Assembly: GCF_003610375.1 (NCBI RefSeq)
Contig: NZ_RAPZ01000011.1
Coordinates: 620,001 to 684,000 of the forward strand
Reading direction: 5' to 3'
Length of the DNA: 64,000 bases
DNA from: Sphingomonas sp. PP-CC-1A-547
GTDB taxonomy: Bacteria > Pseudomonadota > Alphaproteobacteria > Sphingomonadales > Sphingomonadaceae
Position 1 is the first letter of the stretch, and every line of letters starts with the position of its first letter. Positions 1 through 8,538 of this stretch are shown here, one piece after another. The position numbers and the translations under genes were made by a program. The notes below the pieces were generated by a model. The model had not been told where the DNA came from. It did not search any database and worked only from the letters and a program-made list of their open reading frames with translations.

Positions 1-755
1 GCGGTGCGGAGGTCACGAAAGTCCGTCACACCGCCCGCGGCGTCGACGTCGTCTACCGTGACAAGGCGAGCGGCGTGGTCGACACAGTGACGGCGGATTA
101 CATCATCTGCACGATCCCGTTCCCGGTGCTCGCGACGATCGATACCGACTTCTCGCCCGCGTTGAAGAAGACGATCGCCGGGGTGGTCTACGATCACTCG
201 AACAAGGTCGCGTTCGAAAGCCCGCGCTTCTGGGAACGCGAACAGATCTATGGCGGCATCTCGTTCGTCGGCGGCCCGACGACACTGATCTGGTACCCAT
301 CGGCAGGGCTGCACTCTGCCCGCGGCATGATCCTGGGCTGTTATTCGTCGGGACCCAATGCCGCCGAGTTTGCCAAGCGGCCGATCGCGGAACAGATCGC
401 CTTTTCGCGTGGGGTGATCGATCGGCTGCATCCCGGGCATGGCGGCGATCTGGTCAATGGCATCGCGGTGAACTGGCACAAGATCCCGTACAGCCTGGGG
501 CCTTGGCCCGACTGGAACGCGGGCAGCACCAATGGGCGGCAGGAGGGGCATATCGATACGCCCGAGTTTCGCCTGCTCCAGCAGCCCGACGGCCGTGTTT
601 ATTTCGCGTCCGCCGCACTCAGCCAAACGCCGGGCTGGCAGGAGGGCGGCATTCAGTCCGCGCAAGGGCAGGTCATCGCGCTGGCTAAACGCGTCGCGGC
701 GCAGGGCGCCAACCGGGCCGTACTGGGTTCACGCGATGGAAGACGCGCAGCCTAA
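1..755 (+). CDS. Flavin-dependent amine oxidase, C-terminal part (gene begins before the window)
   Basis: The reading frame is open from base 3 and stops at 755, so only about 250 C-terminal residues are present and the N-terminal FAD-binding part is missing. Visible features are a Rossmann-edge stretch (ADYIICTIPFPVL), a substrate-domain segment with SNKVAFESPRFW, and a C-terminal FAD-contacting region (GRVYFASAALSQTPGWQEGG) of the kind seen in monoamine oxidase and L-amino-acid oxidase families. Such enzymes oxidise an amine to an imine and produce peroxide; the substrate cannot be told from this part. The next genes on the same strand are a TonB receptor and an exported RidA protein, which suggests an amine or amino-acid uptake and catabolism locus. 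Family call is good, substrate unknown. Confidence 0.8.
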   Translation, partial: GAEVTKVRHTARGVDVVYRDKASGVVDTVTADYIICTIPFPVLATIDTDFSPALKKTIAGVVYDHSNKVAFESPRFWEREQIYGGISFVGGPTTLIWYPSAGLHSARGMILGCYSSGPNAAEFAKRPIAEQIAFSRGVIDRLHPGHGGDLVNGIAVNWHKIPYSLGPWPDWNAGSTNGRQEGHIDTPEFRLLQQPDGRVYFASAALSQTPGWQEGGIQSAQGQVIALAKRVAAQGANRAVLGSRDGRRAA

Positions 756-1014
756 CACCAGCGCCTCAAGGTAAAACGTTGCATATTAGTGACAGTGCAA
801 ACAATAGTTCTGTATTAAATGTCGATTAGATCAGAATTAGTTGTCACGTATCCTTCTATAGTCAATCCTGACTAAGGTTAGGGAATCAAGTAAATCAGGG
901 AATGGAACTACGAAACGGTGTTTCGTGGATCGGGTAACTGTAAATAGATGGCAGAAGATCATCGAAGAATATTGAGGATGGCTGAAGGCGCTCAACAATA
1001 AGGGGGGAAACCTT

Positions 1015-3585
1015 ATGCGGATCGTTACCAGCATTTCACGCGGCGCACTTATCGTGGCGCTCGCCAGCGCCGGACACATGACGGCCTCCGCGCAAACCGC
1101 GTCGGTTACCGTGACCGATCCCCAGACCGGATCTTCCGAGATACCCGACGACATCATCGTCACCGGCACGCGCGCGACAGGCATTACCGCGGCCGAAAGC
1201 GCTGCCCCGATCAAGGTGCTCGACGCCGAACTCATGAGCCATGTCGGCCAGCCCAATCTCAACCAGGTGCTGACCCAGCTCGTACCGTCGTTCACCGCGC
1301 AAGCGTTCGGCGGCGACACCGCCAACCTGACGCTGTCGGCGCGGTTGCGTGGGTTGAGCCCGAACCACACGCTGGTCCTGATCAACGGCAAGCGACGACA
1401 CGGCACCTCGAACCTCGCCGTCCTCGGCGGACCCTACCAGGGCGCGGCGACCGCCGATCTCGACCTGATCTCGCCAGCGTCGATCAAGCGAATCGAGGTG
1501 CTGGAGGACGGCGCCGCCGCCCAATATGGCTCGGATGCGATCGCCGGCGTCATCAACGTCATCCTGAAGGACGACAAGGAAGGCGGCGACGCTGCGCTGA
1601 CAGCGGGAGAGAATTACGACACCGGCGGCCGCACCTATGGGGGAAGCCTGCACCTCGCGACCAAGGTCGGTGAAAACGGCTTCATCAACGTCACCGGCTT
1701 CTACCGCTATCACGACTTCACGCAGGTCGGCGGGCTCGATCGCCGCATCACCGATATCAACGGCAAGCTGCTGACGAGTGCGACGACGCCGTCGATCACG
1801 CCGCTTCAGCAAAGCCTCTATCCGGGGATGTCCGACTTCCCCTACGTGAACAAGATCAGCGGCGATGCGCAGTCGCGCCTCATCAACCTCCAGTATAACT
1901 CGGCGTATGATTTCGGCGGTATCGAGGCGTACAGCTTCGGCACCTACTCACGCCGGGTCGCCAGCGCCTATGAGAATGTCCGGGTGCCGACCCGCGTATC
2001 GCGCACCGTCGCAGGCGTAACGACCTATTTCGATCCCGAGGGCGATAGCCCGGTCAACGGTTTCTCGCCGCGTGAAAAGATCCGCGAGGAAGACATGGCG
2101 TTCACCGGCGGCGTTCGCGGCGACGTCAGCGGCTTCCACTACGACCTGTCGTCGACGTTCGGACAGGACAAGAACGAGATCTATACCGTCAATTCGGCAA
2201 ACGCCTCGCTCTACGCGGACACCGGCTTTACCCCGACGACCTTCTACAACGGCTTTTTCAAATCGAGCGAGCTGACCGCAAACGCCGATTTCACGCATGA
2301 GATCGAAGCGGGCATGGCGGCCCCGATCAACCTCGCTTTCGGTGGAGAATATCGAAAGAACGTCTATCAGATCGGCGCGGGCGATGCTGCGTCCACCTAC
2401 AAGGAAGGCGGGCAGTCCTATCCCGGTTTCCGCAGTTCGGATGCGGGCGTCAACGGGCGCAATTCGCAGGCAGGCTATGTCGATGTGGCGCTGATGCCGG
2501 TCGAGGGCTGGAAGGTCGATGTCGCCGGCCGGTACGAACATTATTCCGATTTCGGCAGCAAGTTCATCTACAAGGGCACAACCCGCTACGACTTCTCCGA
2601 TGCGTTCGCGCTGCGGGGTACGTTCTCGACGGGGTTCCGCGCACCGACGCTGGCGGAATCGTTCTACTCCGCGACCAACGTCTCGCCGACCTCCGCGTTC
2701 GTTCAGCTGCCGGCCAATTCGGCTGCGGCCAAACTGCTAGGTTTCGCCAATCTGAAACCGGAGAAATCGACCAACTATAGCCTGGGCACGGTCATCCGGC
2801 CGGTGCCGCGCCTGACGATCACGATCGACGCGTATCAGGTGAAGATCGAGGACCGTATTCTCGGCACGGGCTCGCTGTTCGGCGGCGGTGGCGCGACCTC
2901 GCCGGTCAACGTCAACTTCCCCGTGGTGACCGCGGCGATCCGTGCGAACGGCAACGTGCTCGATCCGACGGTGACGCAGACCGGCATCAACATCTTCACC
3001 AACGGCGCGGATACCCGGACACGCGGCGTCGATATCGTCGCCAGCTATGCGAGCGATTTCGGCGACTACGGCAACGCGACCTGGACCCTGTCAGGCAACT
3101 ATAACCAGACCAAGATCACCAAGGTCATGTCGGCACCACCGCTGGTCAACGTCCTCGGGCAGACGATCACGGTTCCGCTGTTCGACGAGGGCGCTCGCGC
3201 CAATATCGAGACCGCATCGCCGCGGGTGAAGGTCATCGGCTCGACCTTCTATTCGATCGACAAGTTCTCGATGACGTTGCGCGGTACGGTCTACGGAAAG
3301 AGCTCGGCCCGATACAGCCCGGATGGTGGCAAGTTCTACAAGCAGACGATCGGCACCGCGTTCATCGGCGACGTCGAACTGAACTTCAAGGCGACCGACG
3401 ACCTGGAGCTGTCGATCGGTGCGAACAACGTCTTCAACAAGAAGTCGCCGACGCTTGGCCTGGTGCCGGGTACGACCAATGCGACCTTGGTTGGCGGTGG
3501 CAACCAGCTCGATGCACCGCTGACGTTCAGCCCGTACGGGATCAACGGCGGCTATTATTATGCGCGCATGAACGTCAGTTTCTAA
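1015..3585 (+). CDS. TonB-dependent outer-membrane receptor
   Basis: An 856-residue protein with a signal peptide ending near residue 27 (ASAQTAS), followed by a TonB-box-like stretch (DDIIVTGTR, about 46-54). A plug domain follows (LINGKRRHGTSN, then IKRIEVLEDGAAAQYGSDAI near 160-180) and then a long beta-barrel rich in aromatic and glycine residues, ending in the terminal Phe typical of outer-membrane barrels (YYARMNVSF). It takes up a ligand across the outer membrane using TonB energy. The ATG at 1015 follows a strong AGGGGGGAAA ribosome site. The 259 bases upstream are AT-richer than the genes and probably hold the promoter. It lies between the amine oxidase and a RidA-family gene, so an amine, amino-acid or peptide ligand is more likely than cobalamin, but this is inference. 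Confidence 0.93.
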   Translation: MRIVTSISRGALIVALASAGHMTASAQTASVTVTDPQTGSSEIPDDIIVTGTRATGITAAESAAPIKVLDAELMSHVGQPNLNQVLTQLVPSFTAQAFGGDTANLTLSARLRGLSPNHTLVLINGKRRHGTSNLAVLGGPYQGAATADLDLISPASIKRIEVLEDGAAAQYGSDAIAGVINVILKDDKEGGDAALTAGENYDTGGRTYGGSLHLATKVGENGFINVTGFYRYHDFTQVGGLDRRITDINGKLLTSATTPSITPLQQSLYPGMSDFPYVNKISGDAQSRLINLQYNSAYDFGGIEAYSFGTYSRRVASAYENVRVPTRVSRTVAGVTTYFDPEGDSPVNGFSPREKIREEDMAFTGGVRGDVSGFHYDLSSTFGQDKNEIYTVNSANASLYADTGFTPTTFYNGFFKSSELTANADFTHEIEAGMAAPINLAFGGEYRKNVYQIGAGDAASTYKEGGQSYPGFRSSDAGVNGRNSQAGYVDVALMPVEGWKVDVAGRYEHYSDFGSKFIYKGTTRYDFSDAFALRGTFSTGFRAPTLAESFYSATNVSPTSAFVQLPANSAAAKLLGFANLKPEKSTNYSLGTVIRPVPRLTITIDAYQVKIEDRILGTGSLFGGGGATSPVNVNFPVVTAAIRANGNVLDPTVTQTGINIFTNGADTRTRGVDIVASYASDFGDYGNATWTLSGNYNQTKITKVMSAPPLVNVLGQTITVPLFDEGARANIETASPRVKVIGSTFYSIDKFSMTLRGTVYGKSSARYSPDGGKFYKQTIGTAFIGDVELNFKATDDLELSIGANNVFNKKSPTLGLVPGTTNATLVGGGNQLDAPLTFSPYGINGGYYYARMNVSF

Positions 3586-3591
3586 TGTCTG

Positions 3592-3619
3592 CCGGGCGCC
3601 GGAAACATCCGGCGCCCGG
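3592..3619 (+). terminator. 12-bp perfect GC hairpin between the TonB receptor and ridA
   Basis: CCGGGCGCCGGA (3592-3603) pairs perfectly with TCCGGCGCCCGG (3608-3619) across a four-base AACA loop. It starts six bases after the receptor stop codon and is followed by GGTTTC rather than a clean T tract. It could attenuate or partly terminate transcription, or protect the 3' end of the receptor mRNA, while letting some transcription into the next gene. Confidence 0.6.
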
Positions 3620-3638
3620 TTTCTACGAGGGGATATCC

Positions 3639-4157
3639 ATGACGAAGACTTTTGTTAGATCGCTTGCCCTGTTCGCAGCGCTGGTGGGCGCGTCGGTTGC
3701 CGGTGCGCAGGCCCCCAAATCCGGCATAGTCCGCCATACCAATACGCCACCTGGGCTGATCCTGCAGGGTGTCACCGTGCCGGCGGAGGCGAAGATGCTC
3801 TATCTCAGCGGACAGTTGGCAGCCCCGATCGATCCGGCGAGCAAGACGCCGCCCGCGCAGCTGACGATCGCAGATTTCGGCGATACCAAGACGCAGACGA
3901 TCAGCGTGTTCACCAAGATCAAGACGATCCTGGCCGCGCAGGGCTATGCGATGAGCGACATCATCAAGCTGACCGTGTTCGTCGCGGGCGATCCGAAGCT
4001 CGGCGGCAAGATGGATTTTGCGGGCATGAACGACGCGTTCAAGATGTATTTCGGGACGGCGGAGAACCCGAACACCGTTGCGCGGTCGACCGTTCAGGTC
4101 GCGGCACTCGCAGGGCCGGCGTTCCTGGTCGAGATCGAGGCAACGGCGGCGAAATAA
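3639..4157 (+). CDS. Exported RidA/YjgF-family protein
   Basis: 172 residues. The start at 3639 is set by a GAGGGG ribosome site six bases upstream and gives a clear signal peptide (MTKTFVRSLALFAALVGAS, cleavage near AGAQA). The mature part has the RidA fold: a start near GIVRHTN, then LYLSGQLA, a DTKTQTISVFTKIKTIL helix, KLTVFVAGD, and a C-terminal STVQVAALAGPAFLVEIEATA strand in which the usual catalytic Arg is replaced in context by ARSTVQV. RidA proteins hydrolyse reactive imines and enamines made by PLP or flavin enzymes. A periplasmic copy beside a flavin amine oxidase suggests removal of the imine that enzyme makes. Family certain; role inferred from neighbours. Confidence 0.88.
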   Translation: MTKTFVRSLALFAALVGASVAGAQAPKSGIVRHTNTPPGLILQGVTVPAEAKMLYLSGQLAAPIDPASKTPPAQLTIADFGDTKTQTISVFTKIKTILAAQGYAMSDIIKLTVFVAGDPKLGGKMDFAGMNDAFKMYFGTAENPNTVARSTVQVAALAGPAFLVEIEATAAK

Positions 4158-4327
4158 ATTCGGGCGAAAATGGCCTCGTGTTCGCTTTCGATATCAGGTG
4201 CTTGGTCCGGTCGGGTGGTTGGCGGACGGTAATCCGCGACTGGATCGAGGCCAGATCGGATGCGTAACGAATTGACGCTCGGGGCGGTGCGTGGGACGAT
4301 GTTGGACACACCGGATCGGAGACTGCC

Positions 4328-4807
4328 ATGCTCGTCCCCCCGCTCGTTCACGGACTGATCCTCGCCTTCGTCATCGGCATCGTCGCGGGGTTGCGCGCGA
4401 TGCTGGCGCCTGCCGCGGTAGCCTGGGCCGCGAGCAAGGGGACGTTGCCGTTGCAGGGGACGTGGCTGGCGTTCCTCGGCTACCGGTTCACGCCGTGGAT
4501 CTTCACGCTGCTCGCGGCCACCGAACTCGTTACCGATCAGCTGCCATCCACGCCCAGCCGCAAGGTGCCGCCGCAGTTCGTCGCGCGGCTGCTCACGGGC
4601 GGGGTATCGGGTGCGGCGGTGGGATACGGCATCGGCGTGCCGTTGCCGGGAATCGTTCTCGGCGTCGTCGGTGCGGTCTTCGGAATTTATGGCGGCGCGG
4701 CTTTGCGCGCGCGATTGGCGGCAACGTTCGGTAACGATCGACCGGCTGCGCTGATCGAGGATGCGGTCGCGATCCTCTTGGCGGTGCTGGTGGTGCTGTC
4801 GATCTGA
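4328..4807 (+). CDS. DUF4126-type membrane protein
   Basis: 159 residues with four predicted hydrophobic segments (around residues 6-35, 55-68, 88-125 and 140-158) and glycine/alanine-rich helices. It resembles the DUF4126 family of unknown function (GLRAMLAPAAVAWAA near the N terminus; GGAALRARLA near the end). Its stop overlaps the start of the next gene by one base, so it heads a four-gene operon of redox-type proteins. No catalytic residues can be named. Confidence 0.7.
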   Translation: MLVPPLVHGLILAFVIGIVAGLRAMLAPAAVAWAASKGTLPLQGTWLAFLGYRFTPWIFTLLAATELVTDQLPSTPSRKVPPQFVARLLTGGVSGAAVGYGIGVPLPGIVLGVVGAVFGIYGGAALRARLAATFGNDRPAALIEDAVAILLAVLVVLSI

Positions 4808-6186
4808 TGCGGAATTTCGACGCGATCATCGTCGGTGCCGGGCAGGCCGGACCACCGCTGGCGGGCCGCCTGACTGCTGCGGGCATGACGGTCGCGTTGA
4901 TCGAGCGGAAGCTGGTCGGCGGGACGTGCGTCAATACCGGCTGCATGCCGACCAAGACGCTGGTGGCGAGCGCCTATGCCGCGCACCTAGCGAGGCGCGG
5001 GGCGGATTTCGGCATCGCGACCGGCGACGTCACGGTCGACATGCCCGCCGTCGCGGCCCGCGCGCGCAAGGTCGTGATGGACGCGCGATCAGGCAACGAG
5101 CGCTGGCTCGAGGGGATGGCGGGCCTCACATTCCTGCGCGGCCACGCCCGCTTTACCGGACCGCGGACGATCGCGGTCGACGGCGAGGAGATGACCGCGC
5201 CGCGCATCTTCCTCAACGTCGGTGGGCGCGCGAGCGTGCCGGACATGCCCGGTGTCGGCGACGTGCCGCATCTCGACAATACCGACATGGTCGCGCTGGA
5301 GCAGATTCCCGCGCATCTCGTCGTCGTCGGCGGAAGCTATGTCGGGCTCGAGTTCGCGCAGATGTATCGGCGGTTCGGCGCCGCGGTGACGGTGGTGGAG
5401 CGCGGCGAACGGCTGATCGCGCACGAGGATGCCGACGTGTCGGACGCCGTGCGGGGCATATTGGAAGACGAGGGGATCACCGTGCGAACCGGCGCGAACT
5501 GCATCGCGTTCGCGCGCCATGCGGACGGCGTCGCGGTATCGGTCGATTGCCAGGCGGGCGATCCGAAGGTGATCGGGAGCCATGTGCTGCTGGCGGTCGG
5601 CCGGCGCCCCAATACCGACGACCTCGGGCTCGATCTCGCGGGGATCGCGACGGACGAGAGGGGTTATGTCACCGTCGACGACATGCTGCAGACCAACGTG
5701 CCGGGCGTATGGGCGCTGGGCGATTGCAACGGGCGCGGCGCATTCACGCATACCGCGTACAACGATTTCGAGATCGCCGCGGCGAACCTGCTCGATCATG
5801 ACGACCGGACGCTGAGCGAGCGGCTGGTTGGCTATGCGCTCTATACCGATCCGCCGCTCGGCCGGGTGGGGATGACGCAGGCGCAGGCGGAGAAGACCGG
5901 GCGACCGATCCTGGTCTCGAAGCGGCCGATGACCCGTGTCGGGCGCGCGGTCGAAAAGGGCGAGACGAAAGGGTTTATGAAGATCGTGGCGGATGCGGAA
6001 ACACAGCGGATTTTGGGAGCGACGATCCTCGGTACGGGTGGCGACGAAGCGATCCACGGGATTCTCGACATGATGAACGCGGATCAGCCGGTGGCCGCGC
6101 TGCGCTGGGCGGTTCCGATCCATCCGACCGTGTCCGAACTGATCCCGACGCTGTTGCTCGGGCTCGAACCGGCGGTGCAGACATGA
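4807..6186 (+). CDS. MerA-like class I FAD/NAD(P) disulfide oxidoreductase
   Basis: 459 residues with the complete layout of pyridine-nucleotide-disulfide oxidoreductases: FAD-binding GAGQAGPPLAGRLTAAG (11-27), redox-active GGTCVNTGCMPTKTL (37-51), NAD(P)-binding VVGGSYVGLEFAQM (about 177-190), the second FAD motif GVWALGDCNGRGAFTH, and a dimerisation domain with HPTVSELIPT. It lacks the N-terminal heavy-metal domain and the C-terminal vicinal cysteines of mercuric reductase and ends at EPAVQT, so a true mercuric reductase is unlikely. The start overlaps the upstream stop (TGATG), and its end overlaps the next gene by four bases. It probably reduces a small disulfide or quinone-like substrate; the substrate is unknown. 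Confidence 0.88.
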   Translation: MRNFDAIIVGAGQAGPPLAGRLTAAGMTVALIERKLVGGTCVNTGCMPTKTLVASAYAAHLARRGADFGIATGDVTVDMPAVAARARKVVMDARSGNERWLEGMAGLTFLRGHARFTGPRTIAVDGEEMTAPRIFLNVGGRASVPDMPGVGDVPHLDNTDMVALEQIPAHLVVVGGSYVGLEFAQMYRRFGAAVTVVERGERLIAHEDADVSDAVRGILEDEGITVRTGANCIAFARHADGVAVSVDCQAGDPKVIGSHVLLAVGRRPNTDDLGLDLAGIATDERGYVTVDDMLQTNVPGVWALGDCNGRGAFTHTAYNDFEIAAANLLDHDDRTLSERLVGYALYTDPPLGRVGMTQAQAEKTGRPILVSKRPMTRVGRAVEKGETKGFMKIVADAETQRILGATILGTGGDEAIHGILDMMNADQPVAALRWAVPIHPTVSELIPTLLLGLEPAVQT

Positions 6187-7841
6187 GCGATCCCGGCGCG
6201 CGCGACCACCAGATGTTCCCGGTGCTTACCGGAGACCAGCTTCAGACGGCAAAGCGCTTTGCGAGCGGTCCGGCGCGCGTCTTTGCCGCGGGCGAGCAGG
6301 TCTATGCGATCGGCGAGCAGGGCGTCGCGGCATGGCTCGTGCTCGAAGGAACGATCGACGTCGTCCGTCGCGACGGACTCAGCCATGAGGCGCCGATCAC
6401 CACGCACGGCCCGGGGCAGTTGACGGGCGAGGTCAACCAGCTGGCAGGGCGCCCGACGATCGCGGGCGGCACCGCTGGCCCCGCCGGTTGTACCGCGCTG
6501 CCGTTCGATCCGGCGCACCTGCGCGCGCTGATGGTCGGTTCGGCGGACGTCGGCGAGATCGTGATGCGCGCGCTGATCCTCCGCCGCGTCGGCCTGATCG
6601 AGCAGGGCAGCGGGGGGACGGTGATCGTCGGCCTGCCGGACAGTCCCGACGTCGTCCGGCTACAGGGGTTTCTCACGCGATCGGGCTATCCGAACATCGT
6701 CCTCGATGCGGCATCGGACGACGAGGGCCGTGCACTGGTCGAGCGGACCGGAGTTGCGTCGAGCGATCTGCCGCTGGTGGTCTGTCCTAACGGTACGGTG
6801 CTGAAACGGCCGTCGGATATCGAGGTCGCGGCCTGCCTCGGGATCACGCCCGAGCTCGATCCGGACACCATATACGACGTCGCGATCGTCGGTGCAGGGC
6901 CGGCGGGGCTGGCGGCGGCGGTGTATGCGGCGTCGGAGGGGTTGTCGGTGATCGTGCTCGACGAGCGTGCGATCGGCGGGCAGGCGGGGGCGTCGGCGCG
7001 GATCGAGAACTACCTCGGCTTCCCGACCGGCATTTCGGGGCAGGCGCTGGCCGGGCGGGCGTTCAATCAGGCGCTCAAGTTCGGCGCGGAGATCGCGATC
7101 CCGCTGACTGTCGAACATCTCGATTGCGATGAGGATCGGCCCGCGGGCGACCCGCTGGCGCTCGAACTGCCGGGCGATCGACGCGTCCAGTCGCGAACCG
7201 TGATAGTCGCGTCGGGCGCGCGGTATCGGCGGCCGGACATCCCCGACCTCGCGGAGTTCGAGGGCGCCGGCGTATCCTACTGGGCATCGCCGATCGAGGC
7301 GCGGTTGTGCGAGGGCGAGGAGGTCGCGCTGGTCGGCGGCGGCAACTCGGCCGGGCAGGCGGTGGTGTTCCTAGCGCCGCGCGTGAAGCACCTGCACCTG
7401 ATCGTGCGCCGCCCGCTGGCCGCGACGATGTCGAAATATTTGATCGACCGCATCGCCGCGCTGCCCAACGTGACGATCCGCGTCGGCACCGAGATCGTCG
7501 GGCTGGAGGGCGAGCGCGCCACTGGACTGACGGCGGCGATCTTCCGCCAACGCAGCGACGGCGTGGAGACGCGGTGCGCGATGCGACACCTGTTCCTGTT
7601 CATCGGTGCCGATCCCAATGCGGGTTGGCTGAAGGGCTGCGTCGATACCGACGAGAAGGGGTTCATCGTCACCGGCGCCGCCGCGCTGCCGTTGCAGACG
7701 AGCCGCGCGGGCGTGTTCGCGATCGGCGACGTCCGCGCCGGATCGACCAAGCGCGTCGCGGCGGCGGTCGGCGAAGGCGCGGCGGTGGTCGCGCAGATCC
7801 ACACGGTTTTGGCGGACATGGCGGAAAGGCATGCGGAATGA
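6183..7841 (+). CDS. Cyclic-nucleotide-binding domain fused to a thioredoxin-reductase-like protein lacking the redox CxxC
   Basis: 552 residues. Residues 1-130 form a cNMP-binding-like beta-roll (EQVYAIGEQGVAAWLVLEGTIDVV, then GELTGEVNQLAGR-type sequence). Residues about 140-215 form a thioredoxin-like linker (LQGFLTRSGYPN, LPLVVCPNG). Residues 225-552 form a thioredoxin-reductase fold with FAD motif VAIVGAGPAGLAAAVYAASE, NADPH motif VALVGGGNSAGQAVVF and C-terminal FAIGDVRAGSTKRVAAAVGEG. Where classical thioredoxin reductase has a CATC-type centre before the NADPH motif, this protein has SYWASPIEA, so the disulfide is missing. The ATG overlaps the upstream stop (ATGA). It may sense a nucleotide or pass electrons to a partner; the zinc finger protein encoded next is the obvious candidate. 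Confidence 0.86.
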   Translation: MSDPGARDHQMFPVLTGDQLQTAKRFASGPARVFAAGEQVYAIGEQGVAAWLVLEGTIDVVRRDGLSHEAPITTHGPGQLTGEVNQLAGRPTIAGGTAGPAGCTALPFDPAHLRALMVGSADVGEIVMRALILRRVGLIEQGSGGTVIVGLPDSPDVVRLQGFLTRSGYPNIVLDAASDDEGRALVERTGVASSDLPLVVCPNGTVLKRPSDIEVAACLGITPELDPDTIYDVAIVGAGPAGLAAAVYAASEGLSVIVLDERAIGGQAGASARIENYLGFPTGISGQALAGRAFNQALKFGAEIAIPLTVEHLDCDEDRPAGDPLALELPGDRRVQSRTVIVASGARYRRPDIPDLAEFEGAGVSYWASPIEARLCEGEEVALVGGGNSAGQAVVFLAPRVKHLHLIVRRPLAATMSKYLIDRIAALPNVTIRVGTEIVGLEGERATGLTAAIFRQRSDGVETRCAMRHLFLFIGADPNAGWLKGCVDTDEKGFIVTGAAALPLQTSRAGVFAIGDVRAGSTKRVAAAVGEGAAVVAQIHTVLADMAERHAE

Positions 7842-8143
7842 GCTACGGTTGCACGCATATGGAGACGATCCGCGACGTGACGCCGAGCGCGAAGGGGTGC
7901 GAGGAGTGCCTTCGGATCGGCAGCGAATGGGTGCATCTGCGGCTGTGCCGGGAATGCGGTCATGTCGGCTGTTGCGACGACTCCCCGCACCGCCACGCGA
8001 CCGCACACTTCCACGCGACGCGGCATCCGATCATCGAGGGCTATGACCCGCCGGAGGGCTGGGGCTGGTGCTTCGTCGACGAGACGATGGTGGACCTGCC
8101 GGACCAGACGCCGCAGGTGGGGCCGATCCCGCGGTATGTTTGA
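7838..8143 (+). CDS. UBP-type zinc finger protein
   Basis: 101 residues carrying a UBP-type (ubiquitin-hydrolase-like) zinc finger. Visible ligands are GCTH at 4-7, CEECL at 21-25, CRECGHVGCC at 37-46, and DDSPHRHATAHFHATRHP at 47-64. In eukaryotes this fold binds ubiquitin C termini; bacterial copies are small stand-alone proteins of unknown function. Start ATG 7838 overlaps the upstream stop (ATGA), so it is co-translated with the cNMP/TrxR-like fusion. Confidence 0.85.
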   Translation: MSYGCTHMETIRDVTPSAKGCEECLRIGSEWVHLRLCRECGHVGCCDDSPHRHATAHFHATRHPIIEGYDPPEGWGWCFVDETMVDLPDQTPQVGPIPRYV

Positions 8144-8240
8144 GGCGTTGCGGGGAGAGAATCCTGCCGCAGCGGCGATGCCCGATCCGCCTCACGACGA
8201 CGCTCCCGTGCTGGAGAGAGAAAAGGTCACGCCAACCAAC

Positions 8241-8352
8241 CACCACACCTCCCCGGCGAAGGCCGGGGCCCAGTTGGTATGACCCAAGTGGCATAGCACG
8301 AACTTACATCAGCGACGTTTCCCAACTGGGCCCCGGCCTCCGCCGGGGAGGT
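8241..8352. repeat. Paired inverted GC-rich hairpins (CCCCGGCGAAGGCCGGGG family)
   Basis: A copy of the form CTCCCCGGCGAAGGCCGGGG followed by CCCAGTTGG (8247-8277) is answered by its inverted copy CCCAACTGGGCCCCGGCCT... ending at 8352. Each copy is itself a hairpin, so the whole resembles a REP doublet or BIME. It lies in the 395-base gap between the zinc finger gene and the isomerase gene; nothing else recognisable is in that gap. The same unit recurs at 9341 and 58822. Confidence 0.85.
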
Positions 8353-8538
8353 GCTGCGAATGTGGGCGCCGACCAAGCCAAGCGAAGGTGCTGGCGAGTT
8401 TGAACCTCGGGACGTTGTCGAACGGGCACAGCTACGACGCGGCGATCATCAGTCCGCTCAACCACATATCCCAGCGCTCTTGCCTCGCCGCAAACGGACA
8501 GGTAGCCGACGCCATCGGTAAAGGCGTGAGTGATCGAA

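Noticed and set aside
1015-3585. Cobalamin receptor BtuB, given the cob cluster nearby
   Set aside because: No riboswitch precedes it, it lies 9 kb from the cob genes, and its neighbours point to amine metabolism.
4807-6186. Mercuric reductase
   Set aside because: The active-site sequence fits the wider family, but the N-terminal metal domain and C-terminal cysteine pair are missing and no mer genes are nearby.
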